64,000 bases of DNA from contig OZ035964.1 in the NCBI GenBank assembly GCA_964034945.1, forward strand, positions 3,925,533-3,989,532, read 5' to 3'. How positions within the stretch are numbered: the stretch's first letter is position 1; every line of letters begins with the position of its first letter. Below are positions 35,011-45,861 of the stretch, one piece after another. The translations under genes and the position numbers were made by a program. The notes under the pieces were generated by a model. That model ran no database searches. It was given only the letters and a program-made list of their open reading frames with translations, and was not told the DNA's origin. This DNA comes from Chrysopilus asiliformis. Its lineage: Eukaryota; Arthropoda; Insecta; Diptera; Rhagionidae.

Positions 35011-35600
35011 TTTATATTATTATTATTATATAAATTAAATTATCTCTCTAAACATTATTTTATCTTTTTATTTTTAAAAATTTTTTTTCACGCATTATCT
35101 GCAATTTTTAATCCGTATCAATCTTTCTTCGTTTATTTAAAAATTAAATTGGTTTTTCTAGAGTTTCTTAATTTCTTTTTAATTTAATTAAAAAACAAAA
35201 CATGAAAAAATCATTTACGATTTCTTCTTTTAAACATATTCAATGCATTTTTCTCGTTTTTTTTTAAATTTTATTTTTATTAAATGGTACACCGGAGAAA
35301 TTTTCAATTTAATCATAATTTATCGACATTTTCTTTCATATTTTCGCTTTGCAGCTTTTTTTCAATTACTTTGCACCACATTTTATTGTGGAATTGTATT
35401 ACGCAGTCAATTATTTGTAAGATATTATGATCCATAGTTTTGTTTTTCCCAAATTTAATATATTTTGTACGTTTTTTTTATATTGAAAAATTCATTCCCA
35501 AAAAAATAAATAAATAAAGTTTCCTTTAATCAGAAATCAGTCAGTGTGTAAAAAGGAAAGAGGATTTCTTATTTTCTCGATGTCGTTTTCAAAAAGTTGC
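33284..35600. other. AT-rich DNA, no gene seen
   Basis: (TA)n tract at 34972-35008; T-rich from 34.15 to 35.1 kb. The frames present are short and Phe-rich. Confidence 0.5.
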
Positions 35601-35893
35601 TTAACCCATTAACGTCCGGTGGTCTCAAACGAGTGCACTGGATATATCTGTGATACTAAGTTAAAATAGCTTAAGTCGATTTTGAGGCAAAACCAAACTG
35701 ATCTGAATTTGCATTTACAAACAGATCACTTTAGCTTTGCCTGAAAATCGACTTAAGTTATTTTAACTTATTACCACAGATTTATGTACATTTTTTTTCA
35801 GAATTTTCTTTTTATTTTATTTATTTTAAAAGAATAAATTGGTTATTGTGGTAAAATTGTTCAGTGGTTTTGTCATGGGCAGCAATGGGTTAA
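35601..35893. mobile_element. TTAA-type foldback MITE (family B), copy 2
   Basis: TTAACCCATT...AATGGGTTAA, 293 bp, with TTAA at both ends and CCC/GGG termini as in piggyBac elements. The palindromic core AGCTTAAGTCGATTTTGAGG against GCCTGAAAATCGACTTAAG is shared with copy 1 and, in part, with the foldbacks at 41.5 and 45.2 kb. Confidence 0.9.
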
Positions 35894-36364
35894 ATGTTCA
35901 ACAAATAATACCGTTCTGGAAATCGTGAAAAAACTCTCACAAGAGATTTGGGAGCTTTTAATGCTGACGATCACCGCCAGGGTTAGGACTACCTTTTTGA
36001 ACCTTGGGTAGTAAGTTTTAGGGTAGGCATGAATCTGCCACCTTTTCATAATTTCCATAAAATATTGATTTTACCTGGATTTATAGTTTCCCACTTTTCC
36101 CACTATTTCCAAAAACCATCACTTTTCCCACTATTTTCGCGCCCGGAGGTTTTGATTTACGATTATATTTATCTGAAATTTTTTGCCACCGAGTGAGTGG
36201 GCAAATTTCAAGTGAAAAGAGCTCGCTAATCCGATTCAACGGCCGCTAAAAGCTTCGTAAAACCCGCCATTAGTAAATGTTTATTTATTTTATTTTTTTT
36301 CAAATTATTGACATGGAGCGATATTGTAAGCCGATCGTGAAGAAGACCTGCATTGTATCCTCGG

Positions 36365-36880
36365 CAATAATGGAAATATCAGTTATGATAAACGCAAAAC
36401 TTTCCTCTGCAATATTTAGTTTCGGAAAAACTATGTAAAAAAAAAGATTTTTTCAAATATCTTCAGAACCGTTAGAGATATGTACGTAAACACAGTTACA
36501 AGAAAAAATACTGGAAATTTTATTTTCTTTGAAATCAATTATATGCATTTTTTCATAACAGCGCATAGTTTTCGAGATATTTTCAAAAAACTGCGTCTTT
36601 TCAAAAAAAAAAAAAATGTATGGGAGGTACCCGTTATAGCTAACGTCACTTTTCCAAAAGTTGATGGAAAGCTACGATTTCGGTAAAGATGATTTGCAAA
36701 AACTTTCAAGTCGCTAGCTCAATGCGTTCTCGAATTATTTAAGATACGCAAAATGGACCGACACACAGGCCAACAGACGGACAGACAGCTGCACGGACAT
36801 CAATGAATTGTTCAGGAAAATAAGAAAATTTCTCGATTAAATCAACTAAATTACGTAGGAACTCAAGTTAAGTTTGCTCC
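36365..36880. mobile_element. repeat family C, copy 2
   Basis: Same order of motifs as 17430-18420 but without the inserted MITE, giving its empty site. It ends in a GACCGACACACAGGCCAACAG tract followed by GACGGACAGACAGC. Confidence 0.8.
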
Positions 36881-38003
36881 GGTAGCAGGGCTCCGCACTC
36901 GGGCACTCAGAACTAGTTTTGGGATGATTTTCCACATTTTCCAACATATTTCTCCTAAAGGGGACACCCCTTAAATGCTCTAATAAGCAAACTTCATGAT
37001 TTTTATCATTAAAATTACGAGATTTGGATTTTCCTCAAGTTCTATGTAGTAAATAGAAAACCTAATGTAATTGAAATATGCAGATGTACTTTTTGGCAAT
37101 TCCCTACTATTTTTGGGAAAATCTGCCACCTTTTACCCAAGCCCCATCCTTGATCGCCAAATGACTTTTTCTCTAGAGAAAATAATGACGAAAAAATATG
37201 GTCAAAGCTTTAAGCTCATTCACAATGTGATTGCAGAAATCTCTTTAAATATGTGTGAGTGTTTTTTCTTCTTCTTCTTTATTTTCTTATGAAAGCTTTT
37301 TGAACACTTTTTATAATAGTGAGTTTTTGCATTATAAACAGTGGACAAATTTTTAATTTTGTTTTTATTTCTCATATAAACACCATCGAGAAAACTAGAG
37401 AAACGGTTTCAAGGATTTCTTTTGAATTTTGTACATTTTTATTTCATTTTAGTTTCAGTAACTTCGTATTCCATTTAATAAGCAATAAAATATTAAGGAT
37501 TTTTTTTCTTAGTTGCTAAAATTCATTTTATGTATATGTATTTACAGAGATATTTCCTCATAGTAATGTATTTTCTTTGTAAGAAAAGATTTTGATCATT
37601 GCCGCCAGCATAACAGCGAAATTTTCAACAGAAATGTGTTCCATTTTTTTATAATTGAAAAAAAAAACAAAACAAAAATAATAATAATTTCTCAAAAAAT
37701 GAAATTCAATTGATTTTATCTCGCACATTTTAAATGGCACATGAATTTACTTAAACGTTCTTAAACTAAAATCAAATTTCATGAAATGTGTGTGTGTGTG
37801 TGTTTTTTTTATTGATTTCATTTTTCATTAAGTTAATGAAAATGGCAAAATAGAATTAAAATTATATAAAATTAGGGTGCAGGTGTGAACTTTTTCCAAG
37901 GATTTCGGTTGAATCATTTGATACCAGAGACATTTCAATCGTGGACGCAAACCTAACAAAAAGCTTTTTAAGTTTTGTCACACCTGCTTCATGGCATTTC
38001 TTA
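36881..38003. other. 3' flank or 3' UTR of the zinc-finger gene
   Basis: AT-rich with a (GT)n tract at 37786-37802. Many minus-strand AATAAA/ATTAAA hexamers make a polyA site impossible to choose by eye. Confidence 0.4.
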
Positions 38004-38270
38004 TTAACTTGGCGATAATACGTTATTATTTTCAGCTGTGGAAATTGATGACATCTCAAGATCAGGTAAATTTAAATATCCTAATACTAAATACGGTGAC
38101 GGTGTCAGGCCAAATGCATTAAATCCATTTTCCTGCTGTACCAAGGACTGCTGTTGATGTTCTAATTGTACGTCCTGCTCTTGCTGTTGGTAACGACTCT
38201 CATGCTGGGTATTTTGTTGTTGTTGTTGTTGCGAATCATAAAACTTTTCTGAGCTATAGATGGATGGCGC
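38004..38270 (-). CDS. in-frame 88-codon Gln-rich C-terminal extension after a double stop
   Basis: Reading on from the zinc-finger stop in the same frame gives TGA (38291), five codons, a second TGA (38273), then 88 open codons to TAA (38004-38006). The product begins APSIYSSEKFYDSQQQQQQN, continues with several QQ/HQQQ clusters, and ends with a hydrophobic patch (NAFGLTPSPYLVLGYLNLP) and LEMSSISTAENNN. It starts with no Met, so it is not a separate gene. Two explanations fit: stop-codon readthrough, common among Drosophila neural regulators, or removal of a short intron. Phase-1 donors at CAA|GTCTGA or CGG|GTCAAC with acceptor TTTTTTCTGAG|CG would excise 66 or 45 bp and keep the frame; both donors are poor. 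The composition matches the tail of the main protein, which makes chance unlikely. Confidence 0.65.
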   Translation of the reverse strand, partial: APSIYSSEKFYDSQQQQQQNTQHESRYQQQEQDVQLEHQQQSLVQQENGFNAFGLTPSPYLVLGYLNLPDLEMSSISTAENNNVLSPS

Positions 38271-38288
38271 TCAGAAAAAACTAAACTC

Positions 38289-39817
38289 TCATGGATTATG
38301 CGATTGATGTTGACCCGATGCACTCGGATTCAGACTTGAATTCGAAGAAAGTGAGGTTGGACCATTTCCGCTGGTGGTATTTCCTTGGCCATTATTGCCA
38401 CCGGCTCCGCCAGGCACGTTAGCACTTGATCCACCGCCATTTGCTGACGATGACGTTAAAAAGTTAAGAGCACGCGCGTCACTGTGTAGCCGCAGGGCCT
38501 GCTCTAGGCGATGCTCCTGCAGCCGGATGGCTTCTGATATGTCAGGGCTGACTTGCTGCTGTGGCTGCTGCTGTTGGTGTTGCTGGTGTGTTTGTAGCTG
38601 CGGTGTTTGCGCCTGTGGCGTATGGCCGCCATTATTCGAACTACTTCCGTTACCGGATCCACCATTACCACTGCCCGCTCCCTGTCCACTGCTACTGGTA
38701 CCGGTACCTGATGTGTTCTGCTGCTGGTTGTGATGGTGGTGGTGGTGGTGATGATGCTGCTGTTGTTGCTGATTGGCAATGCCGCCGCCTCCACTACCTC
38801 CGCTACTGCTGCTGCTGCCGCCACCAAAGGCACCGTTATGATGTCGCAATGAATTATTCAAGCCAACATCGTTTGTCGTACCGTTATTGGACGCCGCTAC
38901 CGAAACAGCCAGACGTAGCGCCGCCTCCGCTTGCGAGCGCAATATCGCCTCGGCCTGGTGCATACGTAGCGCTGCTTCGGGGGAATTCTGCTGATGGTGC
39001 TGATGGTGGGGCTGATGCGACATCGGATCGACGACCATCGAGGATCGCATCATTGAATCGGCCATCGATACACGCATCGCGTTCATGGCCGCCTGAGCCG
39101 CCGCCGCCGAAGCCGAGTCATTACCAATCATTGGCGGCGGACTTGAGCCTGGACCACCACCGACACTTCCGCTTCCGCCTCCACCGCCGCTTCCACCACC
39201 AATCGCACCAGTACCATTATTGACATTTTGTTGCGAGGCGACATGCCCCATACGCATCGCCGCCGCCAAATTGACAACGGCCGCTTGTACGGCGCCGGCT
39301 GTTGTCGAATCGACACCGACACCGGGTGATCCCAATCCGCCAGACACACCCGCACCGCCTGGTCCGACAATGCTAGCTGCCGCAGCCATTAGAGACATTC
39401 GATTCGCATGCAAATCATCGACACCGTACTGCTGATGCAAATGGCCATTGTTGCCAGCTCGTAGGATGTCACTCAGTTTGCTACTACAGTTATTGTTATT
39501 GTTATTGTTTAATAGATTGCTGCCCGGATCGGATCCTGTCGACGAAACGCGTCCATTACCCGAGGAACTGTCCGAATGGGCGGATGGTGAGGCACACATT
39601 GAATTGCCGCCGCCATCATTGCCACCGCCAACACCAACGCCACCGACACCACCGCCACCCATTGATAGAAGGCCGGAACTAGAAGCCGATACAGCTACCG
39701 CAGCGGCTAATAGGGTGTCACGTTCACGACGTTCCGCCGCCGCTCGCGAGAGGACATATTGAGCGGCGAACTGGTGCTTCGGGTCCATTCGCATGTGCTC
39801 CATGTGAGTCAGGAGAC
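38289..39817 (-). CDS. dati: zinc-finger gene, last common exon with low-complexity tail
   Basis: The acceptor TTTTTCTCAG precedes GTCTCCTGACTCACATG; the first two bases complete Gly. It encodes LLTHMEHMRMDPKHQFAAQY, which ends finger 5 (short H-x2-H spacing, with another His nine residues further on), then VLSRAAAERRERD, probably helical. About 480 residues of compositional repeats follow: Gly/Ser/Asn tracts, Ala-rich segments (AAAASIVG, AAAAQAAMNAMR), four related EAALR/EAILR/EQALRLH amphipathic motifs, a run of nine His next to poly-Gln, and Gly-Ser linkers. The frame closes at TGA (38289-38291). GC content is far above the surroundings. Long open frames on the opposite strand here are shadows of this exon. 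Coding continues in frame beyond a second stop (see 38004-38270). Confidence 0.95.
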
Positions 39818-42800
39818 CTGAGAAAAATGTTTTTTTTGGTTTTGTGTGTTTCTTACAATTTTCGTTCAATTTTTTATTCACATGTTTTTTAGATTTTAAT
39901 TGGGATTTTGAAAACAAAAAATTAGTACAATAAAGTTTTTAAAAAATTGAGAAAAAAAAGATTGAACATGTATGGAAAATCAAGCGAAATTAAGCGAAAC
40001 CAAAAAGGAATGAGTTAATAACTTATTGCGAGTGCAAATTTTGATAAATTTAGAAAATCATTTGTTTTTTAGTAAAAAAAAACTTTTGATTTGGAAAAAT
40101 GGCGATTAAAATGAAAACATTTGTAACAAAAAACGAAAAAAAAAATGAAAAACAAAATGGCGGGATTGAAAGTTAGCGCAGGAAATAAGGATAGTTTAAA
40201 GAGACAATAGGAGTTCAAATAATGAATTTAATTTTGTTAAACATGATGTGAAAGAAATAAAAATAAGAAAAAATGCTGTCAGAGTTTGCAGGTCGTGAAA
40301 TTTTCGACATAAAACGATCTAATTTTAGAATTTTTGTAAAATATTTTTAAAAAAACGCACATCTAAAATAAGAAAGAAAAAAATCCCGCATACATAACGA
40401 AACGGTACAATTTGAAAATCTTCCTACAAGAAGAAAAACTTATTGATTTTTAAAAATTCATTTTTAAGCAATTCTCTCAATTTCGGCACCCATCAAACTC
40501 TGCGGAGTAAAGAATAAGTGATAATAGTACAAAAAAAAAAAAAACAAAAATGTTGAGAAAGACAGGAAATGAATAAAACAAAAATAATAATTTAAAAAAA
40601 ACGACAACGGAAACATGTAACAAAAAAAAATGTGGGTGGGGAGAACAAAAAAAAATCAGTCTTACCAGCTTCATGGGTGAAAACGGCTTGACAAACTGAA
40701 CATGGCCACATTCGGAGGCTGGTTGTCAGCTGTGACGTTTCGGGATGACATGCCAAGTGTTTCCTAAGGGAACCCTCGTTGACGTAGTGCTTACCGCACA
40801 CGGGGCAAGGATGATTTGCGGTTCTGCGCTTCGCTAAGTAGGGGTCAGTTGTTCGTAAGCAAACGTATCGTAGTTTTTTTTTGTTGTTTGTAATGCGTTT
40901 AAAATTGGATTGAAGGGGAGATGGAGCAGGGCGAGGGGATTAATTTGATGCGAATCGGGATTATGAGAGGAATTTGAGGTTAAATTTTTCGTTTTTTGGT
41001 TTTCAATGTTATTATAGGATGAGAGAAAGTTCAAGAATTGCGTGATTGAAAAGTGAGAAAGAGAAAAAAAAATGATATCGGTCAATGCGTGAAGCCCCAT
41101 ATAGCAAAAAAAATTTCTATTTTTTTTCAAATTTTTATTAACAAAAATACGGTTTTTTTTTTAATTTAAAAAAAAATCATAGAGAATTAATAAAAAAACA
41201 ACGATAATATTGACCAAATTTGGAATTGAAATAATAGAAATTGTTAAAAGGGTGGAAAAAATTAAAATCGTTAATCAGCAAAACAAAATTATGGAATTGC
41301 ACACCAAAGGGGCTAATTTTTTAATATTCCTAATTGCGATACAGTTTAGAATGCTTGTCTTGATGATATTCGGACAAAATTTAATCGCAAAAACTCGTAT
41401 TTAACGAATCCTGCCTGCTTATCCAGGATAGAGTGACTATCGACTCTTGTCGCAAACGATACGACTATCAGAATCGGGGTGGCTAAAAGGCAAAACAACT
41501 TAAGTCGATTTTCAGGCGATGTTAAACTGGTCTGTATTTACATATCCAGACAGATCACTTTGGCTTCGCCTGAAAATCGACTTAAGATGTATTGCCTTAT
41601 TGCCACCGATTTAATACGAAAGAGTGGCCATCGTGAGAGCGATGTTCGTTGGAATTTTCCAATTTTTTGGTCATTAGCACAGATTTGAACGAAAAATATT
41701 TTAATCGATTAATTTAAGTACTGTTTTTTATGGATAAAGGTTTTAAAAAATTTAAAAAGAAGAAAAATTTTAACACGTTGACTGCCCAATCAATTTTGCA
41801 AATGTTTAAAGAAATGCAAATACATTTTTTTTGTGATTTGTGCTATTTTCAACATATGAAAGACAATTTTTCCAGTCTGACACAATTTTGCAGTTGAAAA
41901 TGTCAGTCCATGTGTTAAGGAAAAATTGAAAGCTCATTGTGGGTTTTGTGAAAAATTATTTGCCGTCGCGGCACTTTCTGAATTGAGTTAAATCTCAGCG
42001 GAAGCGGTGACATGATGCTGTCAGCATTAATTCCTTGGTTTAAAAAACCGTGACGCGGATGCCTGTTATTTACGCTCGCATTCTATTTAGTTTTTCATAC
42101 TTTCATTTTGGCCACAATTATGAAGCTTCTGGAAGCGGAGTAGGCTCTCATTTCCGGAAAAAACCTTTTCTTTTAATATTCCGAAAGAAATGTGAAATTT
42201 TGACCCGAAATCGTGTGTTACTATTTTGGGGCCGCGAATTTTTATTTAATAGTTATAGAGTATTTTAACGACAAAAAAAAATTGAAATTATTGGTTATTA
42301 GAAAACTTAACGAGCTAAGAGGGCGTTAAAAAGAGGAAACACAAATTTTTATAAGAAGTAACAGAAAGAAAATAATCACATGAAAAAAATACAAGAAATG
42401 AAAAATTGGACAGAAAACTATAAGGATTTGGATAAGGAATTACACAAGTCATAAGAAAATGTAAAAAAAATATACCTGGAAGGACTAATAGTTGCCAAAC
42501 AGATCGGTTTGTCATAAAGAAAGAAATTTAGATATTTTCCTGCAGAAAATGGAAACATTTTTTGATGGCGAGAGGTGATTTTTTTCCCAAAATTTGAAGA
42601 GATTTTATCCCGTGTCAGGTTTTTTTTTTGGACAATGCAGGAACAAAGTTTGCTCCCGTGAAAAAAGGATTGCATTTAACTAAAATTTGGGGAAAATTTC
42701 CTCCGAAAACAAGATTTTTTTTCAAAAATTGGAAAAGTTCTTTCTAAAATTTGGGGATTTTTTTTAAACCTAACTAATGACTTGCTGACGTACGGGGAGA

Positions 42801-45800
42801 AAAAAACTCATGCATCAAAAAATTTAAAAAAATCAAATGAAAATACAGGAGAAATGATAAAAAAATATCAATGAGGGGGGAGGGGGTTCAAATTAATATA
42901 AATCAAATAAAATATTTTATGTTATTTAAACAAAAAAAAAACATATTGAAAAGGGTTAGAAATTACCAGATCTTTCCGGATACTTACTGGCAACACCGGA
43001 TGCATTTGGATCCTTGTGCGTATGCTTCATGTGCTCCATGAGGGCCTCACCGCCAAGGAACAGTTTATGGCATATGGGACAGGTGGTTGCGTTCGGGCCA
43101 CCAATAAGAGCCGCATGTTGCTGCAATACACCAAGATGCAGCTGTAGCTCCTGTTGTGTGTATGTGTGTATGGTTGGGTGTATGCAGATTTTTTTTTAAT
43201 GTGTTTGCGTAAATGTTTTCCATGGTGGTATGCATTTGCGTGTGTGCAGTGGATTTTTTTATTCCAAAAAATGTAAATTACATTTCATTTTTTTAAATAT
43301 TATTAATTTTTTTCAATGTTTCGATATTGTGTTCATTTTTTTTTTGTTATGCACACACACAGTTAGATATACCAGCCACCCCCAAAAAATACAACCAAAT
43401 TATTTTCATATTTGTGGATTTTGTATTTTTTATTTTTATTTTTGTCACGATTTAAAGTAATGAAAGATGCAAAAAGAACGAAAATTTTTGTCAGTAAAAT
43501 ACTAAAGCGATGAATGTTATTTAAATTTTATTTAAAAATATATATTTTTTTACAACAAAAAATACTCAAATTTACGAGAGCTACGTGTAAAATTACTGGC
43601 CTAACAAGGAAAAATATGTTTCTGAAGAATTTTTTCCAAACATTTAGCTTAATCGGACGCGACGATTTCATACGCAGGGCAAGTTTTGCCATGCTGCTTG
43701 CAGGTCAATCAAAAAACAGTGGGTTTTGATGAACAAATAAGAAGCCAGTTACCCTGCTGTTTCCAAAAAAAAAAAACAATTTTTGAATTATCGTAAAACT
43801 ATAACGAGCATAATTTTTTAAAAGGAACATCCCAGTCAACTAAGACCTTCCTTTTAAAAAATAAAGCTCGTCATAGTAAGTTCGCTTCAGATTTTGTTAA
43901 ATTTATCATGTGTCTGCCCTGAGTATGAAATCTACATTAATCGGGCGTGTGATTTACGAGTTGGAATCTTTGAAAGCTAATAAGAGCTTTGGACAGTGAA
44001 TCAAAAAAGCTTTCTGATGGTTAGCTTTTGTTTAAGATTTGTCTATGTTTTCAATTGATTTTCTCGAAAATGGCTTGAGATATCGAAAAACCGTACAAAT
44101 ACATGATGTTGACAAACCAAATAAACATTTCGCATGGAAATCCGTTCACGACATATCGCACTCCGAAACGCACTCACCAATCGCACAAAAAACTGAAGTG
44201 AAATCGCCAAAGGTAAATGTCACCTGTCAATTTTTTTGTACTTCAATCAGATTGCGACTAACAACATTTTAGCAAAAAAAATCTAATAAAATTGTGATTC
44301 CATTTTGATTAAAATTTTTAAAACTTTTGCACTACCAAATCCCAAAAAAATGACGTTTAACAATCACTATTACTTGTCACCGTACGCGATTCCACTCCTG
44401 GTATATCGATTTTCACTATAACTTAAAACTAAAACTTAAAATAAATCAAAACTTATAGAATAAAACACTAAACTTATAAAAATAAACACTAGAAACACTA
44501 TCAATTCAACACTAAATAATGACGCGCAAAACTTCAAAAAACACGGACACAAATCGTGTCGCACGGAAAACGATACGAACATAGTAACCCTCTGTCGAGG
44601 AGTCGACAAAACGTATATTGGGTAAAGCTACACAAAACCAGCTGTCCAAAAAAGCTGCGCAGCATCAAAATTATGCTTCAAGCTGAGACACTGCAGCGAC
44701 AATGACGTCAGATGGGCTCACAGCCAATGAAATTATTTTGCTGTCGGGCCATAACTCAACGTTTTCTCTGGCCCGTCAGCTACGACTTATCGAGGTTTCA
44801 CTGTATTACAAATCTAAAATGTTAAAATTCGATTTTCTCGAAACCAACTCTAACTCTTGACTTTGTGGATTTCGGCAATAAATCGACGATGTTCTTTTCT
44901 TCGACGAAGAAAGAAAAAGAATATAATTCGCTTTACGAAGTCCGATCAAGCTAAAACTTTTGTCTCACGTCTTCTGAGATAAGAGAGTCTCAGAGAGTAG
45001 AGCAACGATTTTGCAAAAATAATATATTTCCATTGTTACAAAGCCCAGAACTTTATACTCGGCACTCTTATCTTAAAGTTAACATCTATAATAAATATTT
45101 TGCATTATTTACAATAGCTAAATACACATTAGAGGTCTCCATCTTTTATGGCTGCTAGTGACCACGGCCATAAACACACCCATGACCACAAGCAATAACC
45201 GCTTAAGTCGATTTTCATGTGAAGCAACGATATTGCTTTTGCCGGTTCAAATACAGCTCATATTGGAATTTCGACTTAACTCGACTTGAGTGGTTATTCC
45301 TAGTGGTCACAGAACAAAAGTTATTTTATATGCTAACTAAGCACGCACGCACACATACAAAAAACACACACAATTAATGAAACTAATGAATTTCATGTAC
45401 AAATTTTGATTGATACAAATTTCTGGCGACCTCCGATCTACAGCAAGCAAAAATTATGATAATTAAAGCAATTGAAATTTTTTTTAATGAGAAAAAAAAA
45501 TCTCGACAAAATCCTTTCGTATAAGGATTCTTTTTGCACTACGTATAAGAAAGTAAGAATATTAAAGGTGGCTAAGAAAAACTCATACAGTTTGACATGC
45601 TTTCAGAAATGACAGTAAAGTTTATTAGTTGGGCAACGAATTCCAAGTTTAAAATTTTGTAGAAAAATCAAGATCCATTTTTTAAACTCAATATGATATA
45701 TCATATAGGAGTATATCAGATTTAGTATACCGTTTGTAACGCATCGAACCAATCGTCGGACAGAAATATGAACTACACCATTTTGATTTTCGAATGTCCG

Positions 45801-45830
45801 TTCGTCTATCTGTCTGTACGTCTGTCTGTT

Positions 45831-45861
<31 letters not shown>

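Larger units (their letters stand above)
40834..42987 (-). other. zinc-finger gene, intron between fingers 3 and 4
   Basis: 2154-bp intron, GTAAGT...CTACTTAG. It contains a foldback (41473-41610) and a TTAA-flanked MITE (41770-41918), and otherwise AT-rich DNA. Confidence 0.85.

Noticed and set aside
38561..39223. Long plus-strand open frames opposite the zinc-finger last exon
   Set aside because: Shadows of a GC-rich, low-complexity coding exon on the other strand; composition is the complement of His/Gly/Ala repeats.
39818..39917. Extra 33 residues at the N-terminus of the long last-exon frame
   Set aside because: The frame starts at a non-ATG codon inside the intron; the acceptor TTTTTCTCAG at 39818 and phase agreement with the previous exon show where coding begins.
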